Shown here in pieces: positions 39,380 to 47,937 of a stretch of DNA of 47,996 nucleotides. The stretch's first letter is position 1, and each line of letters starts with the position of its first letter. The notes below the pieces were generated by a model. It saw only the letters and a program-made list of their open reading frames with translations. It did not search any database and was not told the DNA's origin. The stretch covers positions 1-47,996 of the forward strand of contig NZ_FUXX01000019.1 of NCBI RefSeq assembly GCF_900167015.1. The letters are read 5' to 3'. The translations under genes and the position numbers were made by a program. This stretch comes from Succinivibrio dextrinosolvens DSM 3072. Lineage in GTDB: Bacteria > Pseudomonadota > Gammaproteobacteria > Enterobacterales > Succinivibrionaceae.

Positions 39380-40987
39380 ATGAATATATTGGCAGTTATT
39401 CCGGCAAGAGCAGGATCCAAAGGGATTCCAAACAAAAACCTGAGACTAATTGGTGCAAAGCCACTGATTTATTACTCAATAAACAATGCCATCAAATCAA
39501 ACTATATTACGGATATAGTTGTTTCGACAGACTCAACTGAAGTCGGGCTCATAGCAAAACAGATGGGAGTAAAGGTTCATAAAAGGAATCAAGAGCTATG
39601 TAAAGATAATGTAACCCTTGATCCTGTTATTTTTGATGCCATTGATAAAAAAGAAAACTGGGATTACATTGTCACCCTTCAGCCAACATCTCCAACCCTA
39701 AGTATTTCTACCTTAGACAAGGCCATACAATTTGCCATTGAAAAGAAACTGGATACTCTTATTTCTGCTGTAAATAAGCCGCATTTATCCTGGAAAGATA
39801 ATCAGGGAAACAAAAGACCTAATTACGAAAAAAGATTAAATCGACAACAGCTTCCGGCAAACTATGTTGAGACAGGAGCTTTTGTCATCTCAAAGGCCGA
39901 CATAGTAACCCCGAATACTAGAATAGGGAAAAAGATAGATATTTATGAGCTTCCGGAAAAAGAAGCCATTGATATAGACAGTTTTCCAGATCTTCTTGTT
40001 GCAGAGTATCTGCTTAACCTAAAAAAAGTGGCTATTTATGTAAACGGAAACAAACAGAGAGGATTGGGTCATGTATATAGAGCTTTAGAGATTGCTGATG
40101 AGTTTTACACTCCTCCTGATATCTATTTCGATATTAATCAGACTGATCCTTCTATTTTTGGACAGACAAAGCATTCACTGATTCCTGTGAATGGGATAAC
40201 GGACCTTTTTAAGAGAGCTGAAAAAGAAAAGTATGATATTTTTATCAACGATATTCTTTCAACTTCTATAGATTACATGATTGCTTTAAGGAAGGTACTG
40301 CCAAAGGGCAAGATCATAAATTTTGAGGATATTGGAGAAGGAACAAATATAGCAGATTTAGTGATCAATGCATTATATGAAGACAACCTAATTAATTCAC
40401 CTAAAATAAAAACTGGAGAAAATTACTATATCTGTGGAAAAACCTTCCTATTTTATCCTCCAATAAAAATAAAAAAGAGCGTAAAAAATGTATTTATATC
40501 TTTTGGAGGAGCAGATCCTCAGAACTATACAGATACTTTACTACAAATTATTTCCAAGGAAGATTATAGAAATTATAAGTTTACTGTAGTCCTGGGCAAG
40601 TCAAAACACAATGTTTGTGAACTGCTGTCATTTAACAGATTATCAAACATAAAAGTAATCTATGATGTAAATAATATGCCAGAGCTGATGAGTGAATGCG
40701 ATATAGGGATTACCTCTAGGGGAAGGACAGCATTCGAAATGGCATTACTAGGAATTCCCATGATTGTTATAGCTCAGAATCAGAGAGAGGAAACACATAA
40801 TTTCGAGAGAATAGAAAATGGATTCAACTACCTTGGACTACGGCCAGATCAAGATTTAATTGAAAGCAATTTAAAAATGTATTTATCATTATCATACGAA
40901 AGCAGATTATCTTTACAGAATAAGTTACTAAGCCATGATCTTAGAAACGGAAGAAAGAAAGTCATGAGTCTAATCAATTCCATTTAG
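39380..40987 (+). CDS. CMP-nonulosonate synthetase fused to PseG-like hydrolase
   Basis: A two-domain protein of 535 residues. Residues 1-215 are a NeuA/PseF/LegF-type cytidylyltransferase: ILAVIPARAGSKGIPNKN, STDSTEVG, TLQPTSP and ETGAFVI. Residues 217-535 resemble PseG, the GT28-like UDP-sugar hydrolase. They start with KQRGLGHVYRALEIA, which carries the GxGH histidine, and include FISFGGADPQNYT and SECDIGITSRGRTAFEMALLGIP. The first domain activates the finished sugar with CTP. The second would remove UDP from its precursor. Fusing a late and an earlier step in one polypeptide is notable. The gene precedes the NeuB-type synthase by 19 bp. Confidence 0.85.
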   Translation: MNILAVIPARAGSKGIPNKNLRLIGAKPLIYYSINNAIKSNYITDIVVSTDSTEVGLIAKQMGVKVHKRNQELCKDNVTLDPVIFDAIDKKENWDYIVTLQPTSPTLSISTLDKAIQFAIEKKLDTLISAVNKPHLSWKDNQGNKRPNYEKRLNRQQLPANYVETGAFVISKADIVTPNTRIGKKIDIYELPEKEAIDIDSFPDLLVAEYLLNLKKVAIYVNGNKQRGLGHVYRALEIADEFYTPPDIYFDINQTDPSIFGQTKHSLIPVNGITDLFKRAEKEKYDIFINDILSTSIDYMIALRKVLPKGKIINFEDIGEGTNIADLVINALYEDNLINSPKIKTGENYYICGKTFLFYPPIKIKKSVKNVFISFGGADPQNYTDTLLQIISKEDYRNYKFTVVLGKSKHNVCELLSFNRLSNIKVIYDVNNMPELMSECDIGITSRGRTAFEMALLGIPMIVIAQNQREETHNFERIENGFNYLGLRPDQDLIESNLKMYLSLSYESRLSLQNKLLSHDLRNGRKKVMSLINSI

Positions 40988-41006
40988 AAATCTCAAAGGT
41001 ACATGA

Positions 41007-42053
41007 ATGATGAAGCAAAATAAACCTTATCTAATAGCAGAGATCGGTGTCAACTTTTACGATACCGCTAAAATCATGGAGATAAAACCTCTTGATGCGG
41101 CAAAACTTTACATAAAAAAAGCTGCAGATTCAGGAGTAGACTGTGTAAAGTTTCAATCTTACAAGGCAAATACTCTCGCATCCAAGAACTCACCTGCATA
41201 CTGGGATACAACAAAAGAATCAACCAAAAGTCAATATGAGCTTTTTTCAAAATTTGATGGTTTTTATGAAGATGATTATTTAGAACTATCAAAATATGCT
41301 CATTCTCTAGATGTTGATTTTACTTCAACTCCATTTGACTATACTTCTGCGGATTATTTAGAGAAGATGGTAGATTTTTATAAAATATCATCTTCTGATC
41401 TTAGTAATCTTCCTTTTATATCTTACATAGGTGCAAAGGGAAAGCCTGTAGTATTATCCACAGGCGCATCCTATATTTCAGAGATAGATGAGGCTGTAAG
41501 AACCCTACAAGACTCAGGATGTGAAGATATTAGCCTGCTCCACTGCGTACTATCGTATCCAACATCCTCTCAGAATGCCAATCTAAATATTATAAAAGGC
41601 TTAAAGAAAATCTATCCTAAGCTGAAAATAGGATATAGCGATCACGTAATGCCAGATGAATGCATGACTACACTAACTACCGCTTATTTGCTTGGCGCTG
41701 AAATAATAGAAAAGCATTTCACACTTGATAAAAAATTAAAGGGAAACGATCATTACCATGCAGGAGATCCAAAAGATTTCAAAAGAGCTGTAGATAACTT
41801 CAAACTTGTAAATAAACTACTTGGTTCTGAAGATAAAACAGTATTAGATTGTGAAATAATTCCCAGAAAGGAAGCAAGAAGATCTCTGGTTCTTACAAGA
41901 AATATAAAGCAAGGAGAGACAATTGAAACAGATGATCTTATCGCAAAAAGACCTGGAACAGGAATTTCTCCTAAATACACAAATATTGTAATTGGAAGAA
42001 AGGCGTTAGTTCCTTTAAATGAAGATGAAATACTAACCTGGGATAAAGTCTAA
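41007..42053 (+). CDS. NeuB/PseI/LegI-family nonulosonic acid synthase
   Basis: The enzyme (348 residues) condenses phosphoenolpyruvate with a six-carbon amino sugar to give a sialic-acid-like nine-carbon sugar. The TIM barrel shows YLIAEIGVNF, DCVKFQSYKA, DFTSTPFD, YKISSSDLSNLPF, LSTGASYISEI, LHCVLSYPT, IGYSDHV and EKHFTLDK. A C-terminal antifreeze-like SAF domain covers about 285-348 (RSLVLTRNIKQGETI). Whether the product is pseudaminic, legionaminic or neuraminic acid cannot be told by eye. The PseG-like domain upstream favours pseudaminic or a relative. AAAGGT lies upstream of the ATG at 41007. Confidence 0.9.
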   Translation: MMKQNKPYLIAEIGVNFYDTAKIMEIKPLDAAKLYIKKAADSGVDCVKFQSYKANTLASKNSPAYWDTTKESTKSQYELFSKFDGFYEDDYLELSKYAHSLDVDFTSTPFDYTSADYLEKMVDFYKISSSDLSNLPFISYIGAKGKPVVLSTGASYISEIDEAVRTLQDSGCEDISLLHCVLSYPTSSQNANLNIIKGLKKIYPKLKIGYSDHVMPDECMTTLTTAYLLGAEIIEKHFTLDKKLKGNDHYHAGDPKDFKRAVDNFKLVNKLLGSEDKTVLDCEIIPRKEARRSLVLTRNIKQGETIETDDLIAKRPGTGISPKYTNIVIGRKALVPLNEDEILTWDKV

Positions 42054-42090
42054 CTCTTCGCTTTAACATAATAAAAATATTTTATAAAAA

Positions 42091-42111
42091 AACCTCAGAT
42101 AAACTGAGGTT
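42091..42111 (-). terminator. Flagellin gene terminator
   Basis: The stem AACCTCAG (42091-42098) pairs with CTGAGGTT (42104-42111 read on the plus strand), and the minus strand continues into seven T residues. It terminates the flagellin transcript and also lies 37 bp past the synthase gene stop. Confidence 0.8.
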
Positions 42112-42122
42112 CGGAAAACTAA

Positions 42123-42156
42123 TCCCAATCCCCCGCAGGAGGATATGGGATTGGGA
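42123..42156 (-). ncRNA. Stable hairpin in flagellin 3' UTR with CCUCCU loop
   Basis: A perfect 10-bp GC-rich stem (42123-42132 with 42147-42156) lies between the flagellin stop and its terminator. In the flagellin transcript the 14-nt loop contains CCUCCU, complementary to a Shine-Dalgarno sequence. It may protect the abundant mRNA 3' end or act as a 3' UTR-derived small RNA; both are inference. Confidence 0.45.
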
Positions 42157-42170
42157 CTAGAGCTTTAAGA

Positions 42171-43010
42171 TTAGCCTAGTAAGCTTAGTGCAATCTGAGG
42201 TCTTGCATTAGCCTGTGTCAGCATAGAGGTTGCAGCCTGCTGAATAATTGACTGCTGTGACAGGTTAGCAGCTTCCTCAGCGTAATCAGTATCACGAATT
42301 CTTGAACGTGCATCTGACAGGTTCTCAGCAACATTTGCTCCATTTCTAACTGATGATTCAAGACGGTTCATCTGAGCACCTAATGTACCTCTAGCATTAT
42401 CAACAGCCTGCAACTGACCATCAATAGTTGATATGAAAGTTTCTGCACTAGATCTAGTAGTAATAGCTGTAGTAGAATTTGTAGCACTTCCAACGGCTGC
42501 GACATTAGCTAAAGTTAAATCAACAGTATGACCACTACCTGAACCAACATGAATCTTTAATGTACCACTAGTACCAAGCTCTGAAGCTGAACCCATAAGA
42601 ATCTTCTTTCCTGAGTAGGTTGTCTGGCAGGCAATTCGACTAATTTCTGCAGATAATTGAGAAACTTCAGCCTGCATTGATGCTCTATCAGTTGATGTAT
42701 AGGTATCGTTAGATGCCTGAATTGCTAGTGTACGCATACGCTGCAACATGTTGGTAACTTCGTCCATTGCACCTTCTGCAGTCTGAGCAACAGCAATACC
42801 ATCATTAGCATTACGAACACCCTGATTATAACCGTTAATGTGAGCTGTTAAACGGTCTGACACAGCTAAACCTGCAGCATCATCCTTTGCAGAGTTAATT
42901 CTCAGACCAGATGATAGTCTCTGATAGGTTGTATTTAAGCTGTTAGTAACATTGCTTAGACGTCTCTGAGCATTTAATGATGAAACGTTAGTATTTACAT
43001 ATGAAGCCAT
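42171..43010 (-). CDS. fliC: Flagellin
   Basis: The filament protein here has 279 residues, short for a flagellin. The conserved N-terminal D0/D1 part (1-about 140) contains [31 protein letters not shown] and [14 protein letters not shown]. The C-terminal part (about 200-279) has [20 protein letters not shown] and [14 protein letters not shown]. The variable D2/D3 region is reduced to about 50 Ser/Thr/Ala-rich residues ([17 protein letters not shown], then [13 protein letters not shown]). These are plausible glycosylation sites. A sigma-28-like promoter and a G-rich ribosome site (AGGGGGAA) precede it. It lies between nonulosonate and maf genes. Confidence 0.95.
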   Translation of the reverse strand: MASYVNTNVSSLNAQRRLSNVTNSLNTTYQRLSSGLRINSAKDDAAGLAVSDRLTAHINGYNQGVRNANDGIAVAQTAEGAMDEVTNMLQRMRTLAIQASNDTYTSTDRASMQAEVSQLSAEISRIACQTTYSGKKILMGSASELGTSGTLKIHVGSGSGHTVDLTLANVAAVGSATNSTTAITTRSSAETFISTIDGQLQAVDNARGTLGAQMNRLESSVRNGANVAENLSDARSRIRDTDYAEEAANLSQQSIIQQAATSMLTQANARPQIALSLLG

Positions 43011-43044
43011 TTTGAGTTCCCCCTACGGAAAAGTTTATTAAGCT

Positions 43045-43060
43045 AAGGCAGTATTGCCTT
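43045..43060 (-). promoter_or_regulatory. Hairpin in flagellin 5' UTR
   Basis: AAGGCA and TGCCTT form a perfect 6-bp stem with a 4-nt loop in the flagellin leader, between the promoter and the ribosome site. Confidence 0.45.
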
Positions 43061-43069
43061 GATACCTAA

Positions 43070-43096
43070 TTAACGTCAGGTAGTATTTTTTATTTA
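43070..43096 (-). promoter_or_regulatory. Sigma-28 (FliA) type promoter of flagellin gene
   Basis: The minus strand has TAAA (43096-43093), a 15-nt spacer and GACGTTAA (43077-43070). This matches the sigma-28 consensus TAAA-N15-GCCGATAA at all four -35 positions and six of eight -10 positions. The leader would be about 50 nt. Confidence 0.7.
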
Positions 43097-43365
43097 ATAA
43101 AAGTTTTAAATATTTTTTTAAATAATTGTTAACTTTATGATAATAAAAAGAATTAAATTAAAAAAATTTATTTTTTTTCCTTATTCAAGGAAAGGCATGA
43201 CAATTTAAATCTAAATAAAGCCCATCTGATCAGTGAAGAAAAACTGCGCAAATATTTAGTGTTAAGATTTGTTTTATTAAATTGTGACTTTCTATTATAA
43301 GTTTTAGACAGCGATAACTATAAAATAAAAGTATGATTCAATCCGATGAGATATAAGGATACAAT
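43097..43365. other. AT-rich spacer upstream of flagellin and third maf
   Basis: I see no gene here. A TCCGATGA stretch near 43346 resembles a sigma-28 -10 box, but no TAAA sits at the correct distance (the nearest is 17 nt away). A GGAT ribosome-like site precedes the maf ATG at 43366. Confidence 0.4.
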
Positions 43366-45579
43366 ATGAATTCAGCAGATTTGGTTAGTAATTTGGACGC
43401 TGAAACACTAACAGTGTTAACAAATGTAAATATAAATGAATTTCTTGAAGAAAGATTCATAGCAAATATAAATGCATTTAAGCAATACCTTCCAGAGATT
43501 GCCAATCAATTCAAAGATTATGTCCCAACAAAAAAATTATCATTTTTCTGTTTAGAAAATGGTATTCCCAATATCCTACTTAACAGTAATACACCCTTTT
43601 ACAAATCAGAAGATCCGATAGCCTTCTGCAAAAATAGACTTCTTTATCTGATGCAGAATATTACATTCAACCAATCTTGTTTTGAATATGAAAGAGATAA
43701 ATACGGTCAAATCAATGATAAATACATAAATGAAGGATTAGAGAGCCAATCTAAACAGATAAAAGAAACTATAAAAATAAAAGACTTGGATACTCTCCCA
43801 TTGGTCGTTGTATCTGGGATTGGACTAGGTTATATACTTGGAGAGCTGTACGAGAGAGTAACTGTTTCTAATCTGGTTATTATTGAACCTGATCCTGATA
43901 TTTTCTTTGCATCAGTGTATACATTTGACTGGAAGAACCTTCTGGATTACATATTCGCATAACATCTATCAATAGATATTATTATCGATGATAATCCGCA
44001 ATTATGCTTCGATACATTTGCATCGGTAATGCAAAGTAAAGGAGTATTCTTATCGACATCACCATTCTTGTTAGTTCACTATTCAACAGAATTTAACTCA
44101 GAATTTTCCAGCATTTTCATCAATCAGCCCCCAAAAATAACTAGCCTATTAGGATTTTTTGACGACTATGCCTTTGGAATTAGTCATGGTGCTTATGCAT
44201 TCTCTAGAGAAAACAATCATTTTGTAAAAAAAGAAGAATATCTTGAAAAATATAAAGATATTCCTGTTTTTGTAATTGGTTCTGGACCTTCTTTAGATAG
44301 TGACATTTCATTTATTCAGCAAAATCAGGATAAAGCCATAATAATTCCATGTGGTACAGCTGCAGATTCCTTATTCCATACAGGAATCAAACCAGATTTT
44401 TTTGCAAATACAGAAAGAATTCCAGAAACATGTGATGTATTGGACTCTATACCAGATCCCCTTTTCTTTGAAGATGTAACATTAATCTGCTCTGAAGTAT
44501 GTCATCCATTGGTTCAAAACAGGTTTAAAAAAGCCGTTGTTTTTGGAATAAAGACTGAGCCTTTTTTCTCATATATTCAAAAAATGAAGGAAGAAATCCT
44601 AAGGAACATCCAGGATATATCAAATATGAATCCTCTTGCAGGTAATATGGGAGTATCTTCAGCAGCAACTTTAGGTTTTAGAAAAATATATTTATTTGGA
44701 ATGGATAATGGCATAAAAATAGAGAATACACAGATTCATTCAAATTTTGCATCTCTGTACAAAAAAAGAGGAGCTCCTGAGGTTTCAGAATTCAGATATG
44801 AGTGTGAAGGAAATTTCGGAAATAAATGTAAAACAAATCTAAGATATCTACAGGCTGTAAGCAACATCCGAAATGTTATCGTTTCGAATGCAACATTAGA
44901 TCCAAATAATCCTTTATCCGTACATAACTGTTCAGATGGAGCACTAATTCCAAATACAAACTCTGTTCATTCACAAGAATTAAAAGATGAATTCAGTCGA
45001 TTACCTATCATTAGAAAAAAAGAGATTTGCGATTACATTTATGAAGTTAAGTGTAAGCCTATTCATATTGACTACGAAGAATTGGAATCTTTATTGAAAA
45101 AGAAGGAATTCTTCACTGTAATTGATTCTGTTATTAGCGACTTATCCAATATGAATAAACTTAATAACAGAAATGATTGGTTAAAAGCTCTCTCTGAAAT
45201 TGGCTCTAGCCTAAACATGGAACTAAATCCAACAGAGTTTTTTCACAAAGAAATGGTTGCACCATCTTTGCAATCAATGTTTATATTGATTATTAATGCA
45301 ATGTATTTATGTAAAGACTTCGAAAGCTGTAGAAATATTTCTCAACGCTTTGTAAATATGTCAATGGATTTTTTAGAAGAATGTAAAGATATTTTCAGTC
45401 ATCTTCCTGACTATGTCATGGGAGATCATAGAAAGTATTATGCAGATAATAAAGTCGGTAGAGACATGCCAAGTATTTCTGCACCATCAATGCCACCTGT
45501 TAGAAAACTTATCAGAGCAGAATACAAAGATCCTATAACCAAATTCGCCCGAAATGATAAAATACAGAAGGATACTTAA
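43366..45579 (+). pseudogene. Third maf gene (DUF115) with one in-frame stop codon
   Basis: A single frame runs from ATG 43366 to TAA 45579 (737 residues) and is interrupted only by a TAA at 43960-43962. The paralogue at 34700 reads YIFSEHLSID where this one reads YIFA-stop-HLSID, so a GAA glutamate codon became TAA through one G-to-T change. After the stop, all Maf motifs are intact: VIGSGPSLDSDI, IIPCGTAADSLFH, MNPLAGNMGVSSAATLG, YLFGMDNGIK and YVMGDHRKYYADNKVGRDMP. The first restart codon would be ATG 44029. Preservation of the rest suggests a recent loss, suppression, or an artefact. Confidence 0.85.
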
Positions 45580-45640
45580 ATTCAGTATGCCTATTCAGCT
45601 GAGCAGAATGGAAGAATAGTAGCTACGTCCTAAAGACAAA

Positions 45641-45668
45641 GCGCCAGCTAACAAGCATAGACTGGCGC
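45641..45668 (-). terminator. asd terminator
   Basis: GCGCCAG (45641-45647) pairs with CTGGCGC (45662-45668); the minus strand continues TTTGTCTTT. It lies about 29 bp past the asd stop. Confidence 0.7.
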
Positions 45669-45696
45669 CTTGAAAATATGAGGTTAAATTAATGGA

Positions 45697-46809
45697 TTAA
45701 CCAATAATCTGGCGAAGCATGCAGCGTAGAGGTTCTGCAGCGCCCCATAACAGCTGATCACCAACAGTGAAAGCTGAAACGAAGTTCTCGCCCATATTCA
45801 TCTTTCTCATACGACCGATAGGTACATATAGAGAGCCTGATACCTTAGCAGGAGTTAACTCTGATAAAGTAATCTCCTTGTGATTTGGAATTACCTTAGC
45901 CCATGGATTCTGAGCTGAAATTAGCTCTTCAATATTAGCAATTGACAGATTCTCTTTTAGCTTAATGGTTAAAGCCTGGCTGTGACAACGCATTGAGCTG
46001 ATTCTTACACAGTTACCGTCAATTGGAAGTGTGCCTGGAGCATAACCTAAAATCTTGTTAGCCTCAGCCTGGCTCTTCCACTCTTCACGGCTCTGACCGT
46101 TCTCTAGCTCTTTATCAATCCATGGTAAAACGCTACCTGCTAAAGGAGCACCAAAATTGTCAGTAGGGAATGAAGCATCGTTCATCTTAGCGCGAACCTT
46201 ACGCTCAATATCTAGGATTGAGCTATGAGGATCTGCAAGCTCTGCATTAACACAGTCATATAATGCCCCCATCTGAGATAAAAGCTCACGCATATTCTTA
46301 GCACCGGCACCTGAAGCTGCCTGATAGGTCTGAGTTGAAATCCACTCAACCTTACCAGTCTTGATTAGACCAGCTAAAGCAATTAAAAGCAGACTTACGG
46401 TGCAGTTACCGCCAATGTATGACTTGATGCCAGCGTTTAAAGCGTCATCTAAAACATCGTGGTTAACTGGATCCAGAATGATTTTGGTTTCATCCTTCAT
46501 TCTTAATGTTGAAGCTGCATCAATCCAGTAGCCATTCCAGCCGGTATCTCTTAAAGCCTGATACATTTTAGTGGTGTAATCACCGCCCTGAGCAGTGATA
46601 ATAATATCCATAGCTTTTAATGCATCAAGGTTATATGCATCCTGAAGAACGCCATAATCCTTGCCATTAAATGAAGGTGCTTTCTGACCTGTCTGTGAGG
46701 TTGAAAAGAATACAGCATCGATTAAGTCAAAATCTTTCTCCTGCTGCATACGCTCCATAAGAACGGAGCCGACCATACCACGCCAACCAATCAAACCAAC
46801 TTTCTGCAT
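45697..46809 (-). CDS. asd: Aspartate-semialdehyde dehydrogenase
   Basis: The 370-residue enzyme reduces aspartyl phosphate to aspartate semialdehyde, feeding lysine/diaminopimelate, threonine and methionine synthesis. It is the E. coli type. [18 protein letters not shown] binds [20 protein letters not shown] holds the catalytic Cys, [20 protein letters not shown] follows, and [16 protein letters not shown] carries the active-site His. AGAGGA precedes the ATG. It lies 35 bp after the unknown membrane-protein gene on the same strand. Confidence 0.96.
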   Translation of the reverse strand: MQKVGLIGWRGMVGSVLMERMQQEKDFDLIDAVFFSTSQTGQKAPSFNGKDYGVLQDAYNLDALKAMDIIITAQGGDYTTKMYQALRDTGWNGYWIDAASTLRMKDETKIILDPVNHDVLDDALNAGIKSYIGGNCTVSLLLIALAGLIKTGKVEWISTQTYQAASGAGAKNMRELLSQMGALYDCVNAELADPHSSILDIERKVRAKMNDASFPTDNFGAPLAGSVLPWIDKELENGQSREEWKSQAEANKILGYAPGTLPIDGNCVRISSMRCHSQALTIKLKENLSIANIEELISAQNPWAKVIPNHKEITLSELTPAKVSGSLYVPIGRMRKMNMGENFVSAFTVGDQLLWGAAEPLRCMLRQIIG

Positions 46810-46844
46810 TTAATCCTCTCTTTATGTTAATGATTTATATCAGA

Positions 46845-47708
46845 TCATTTTTCGCAGTGTTCAACAGTAAAGCTCTTTGAGAAACTGCCATCTTCAGCAT
46901 TTAAAACTACTGATATTTTCTTTCCTGACTTAATCATATCGGAAAAAGTTTGAATTTTACAAAAATTGTCAGAAGTCTTCTTAATGTACAAATCTAGTGC
47001 ATCATCTTTGTTTTCTGCATCAAAAAAAGCAGTTTTACTCAGAATAATATCCAGAAAAAATGATTTTTCGCTTAAAGCGATGTCATTTAGAGTTGCATGC
47101 TCATCTAATTTCATAGGAAGCTTGTTTTTTATGCCTCTGACAGCTAATGCATCATCATTTCTTGTGTAGACGGTGTATACAAAATAGCCGGCAAATAAAG
47201 CAGCAACAACTACAAATAATTTAAAATTTCGAGCAATTTTTCCTAAAATAACAGCGCGCTCACCGTTTATACGGTTAACATTCTGCATTGCCTTAGCGTA
47301 GAATCTGGCCTGAGGTTCATGAGATGCTATAGAAGCATCTGCATTATCTAACTTATCAGGCTGTACAGAGGATATTTCTTTAGATAAGGAAGAGTCTTCA
47401 GGATTTTCCGTTGATTCTGAATTTTCAAGTTTTTCCTTTTCAAATTCAGCTTCAAGATCCTTGATCTTATCAAGAATATCCTGCCTTATGTATTTTGGTT
47501 TTAAAGGATGTTTTTTCTCTTTTTCTCCCATTATCCGATGAATCATACTTACAGCTTTCTTTGCATTCATAGGACCTGCCATATTCATGATTACAGAACG
47601 GTCATAATCCATTCTGGTCAGATCTTCAATTTCATCATCAGAGACAAAACTGTCATCAGGATAATTAGAGGAAACAGGTGGATCAATCTCAGATTTTGTT
47701 TTATTCAT
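46845..47708 (-). CDS. Single-pass membrane protein of unknown function
   Basis: I do not recognise this 287-residue protein. Residues 1-160 are highly charged and probably cytoplasmic, with a coiled-coil-like stretch near 75-97 and an acidic Ser-rich section at 95-130. One transmembrane helix lies at 162-181 (FKLFVVVAALFAGYFVYTVY). The C-terminal 105 residues would be periplasmic and contain two cysteines (NFCKIQTF and EHCEK) that could form a disulfide. Only about 34 bp separate its first ATG from the inverted-repeat element upstream. There is no ribosome site at that ATG, so a later start such as Met33 is possible. Confidence 0.65.
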   Translation of the reverse strand: MNKTKSEIDPPVSSNYPDDSFVSDDEIEDLTRMDYDRSVIMNMAGPMNAKKAVSMIHRIMGEKEKKHPLKPKYIRQDILDKIKDLEAEFEKEKLENSESTENPEDSSLSKEISSVQPDKLDNADASIASHEPQARFYAKAMQNVNRINGERAVILGKIARNFKLFVVVAALFAGYFVYTVYTRNDDALAVRGIKNKLPMKLDEHATLNDIALSEKSFFLDIILSKTAFFDAENKDDALDLYIKKTSDNFCKIQTFSDMIKSGKKISVVLNAEDGSFSKSFTVEHCEK

Positions 47709-47733
47709 ACTGTTATGAAACGACCTTTGTCAA
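47704..47733 (-). promoter_or_regulatory. TTGACA-type promoter abutting the right-hand element
   Basis: The minus strand has TTGACA (47733-47728) and, 18 bp on, TATGAA (47709-47704), which overlaps the ATG at 47708. If real, transcription would begin inside the annotated gene, favouring a downstream start codon. Confidence 0.35.
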
Positions 47734-47741
47734 GCTAAATT

Positions 47742-47766
47742 TAGTGATTTAGCTGAGACGCTCTCC
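47742..47766. repeat. Left terminal inverted repeat
   Basis: It pairs with 47913-47937, with mismatches at positions 12, 14, 20 and 22 of 25. Confidence 0.7.
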
Positions 47767-47912
47767 TCAGTGTAAGCACGGCCTTGGCCACTCTGTTATA
47801 CATGGATTGGTTACCACAGGTCAATGGTCCGCCGCGAATCCTACTGTCTATTCTCGAGGATCACTTTGTGTGCCATCATAGTGTGAGCGTAGATAATTCA
47901 AACCTTCTTGAT

Positions 47913-47937
47913 GGAAAACGTCTTACCTAAATCACTA
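47913..47937. repeat. Right terminal inverted repeat
   Basis: It is the reverse complement partner of 47742-47766, with 21 of 25 identical positions. The remaining sequence to the window end (47938-47996) is AT-rich with no feature I can support. Confidence 0.7.

Larger units (their letters stand above)
47742..47937. mobile_element. 196-bp inverted-repeat element (MITE-like, TA-flanked)
   Basis: The ends 47742-47766 and 47913-47937 are inverted repeats matching at 21 of 25 positions, each beginning TAGTGATTTAG. Both ends start with TA, as expected for IS630/Tc1-type elements, which duplicate a TA target. The interior has no transposase ORF and is visibly richer in G+C than its flanks. It contains smaller hairpins: CTGAG/CTCAG at 47753-47770, GGCC-TT-GGCC at 47780-47789, and GGATT/AATCC at 47814-47841. 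A non-autonomous element is the best reading; a structured RNA is the alternative. Confidence 0.55.

Noticed and set aside
43340-43365. Sigma-28 promoter for the third maf gene
   Set aside because: TCCGATGA resembles the -10 box, but the closest TAAA is 17 nt away instead of about 15.
47742-47937. 6S RNA, SRP RNA or another known structured RNA
   Set aside because: The long terminal pairing is superficially 6S-like. But none of the conserved SRP loop motifs are present, I could not match the 6S core, and the TA-flanked inverted repeats fit a transposable element better.
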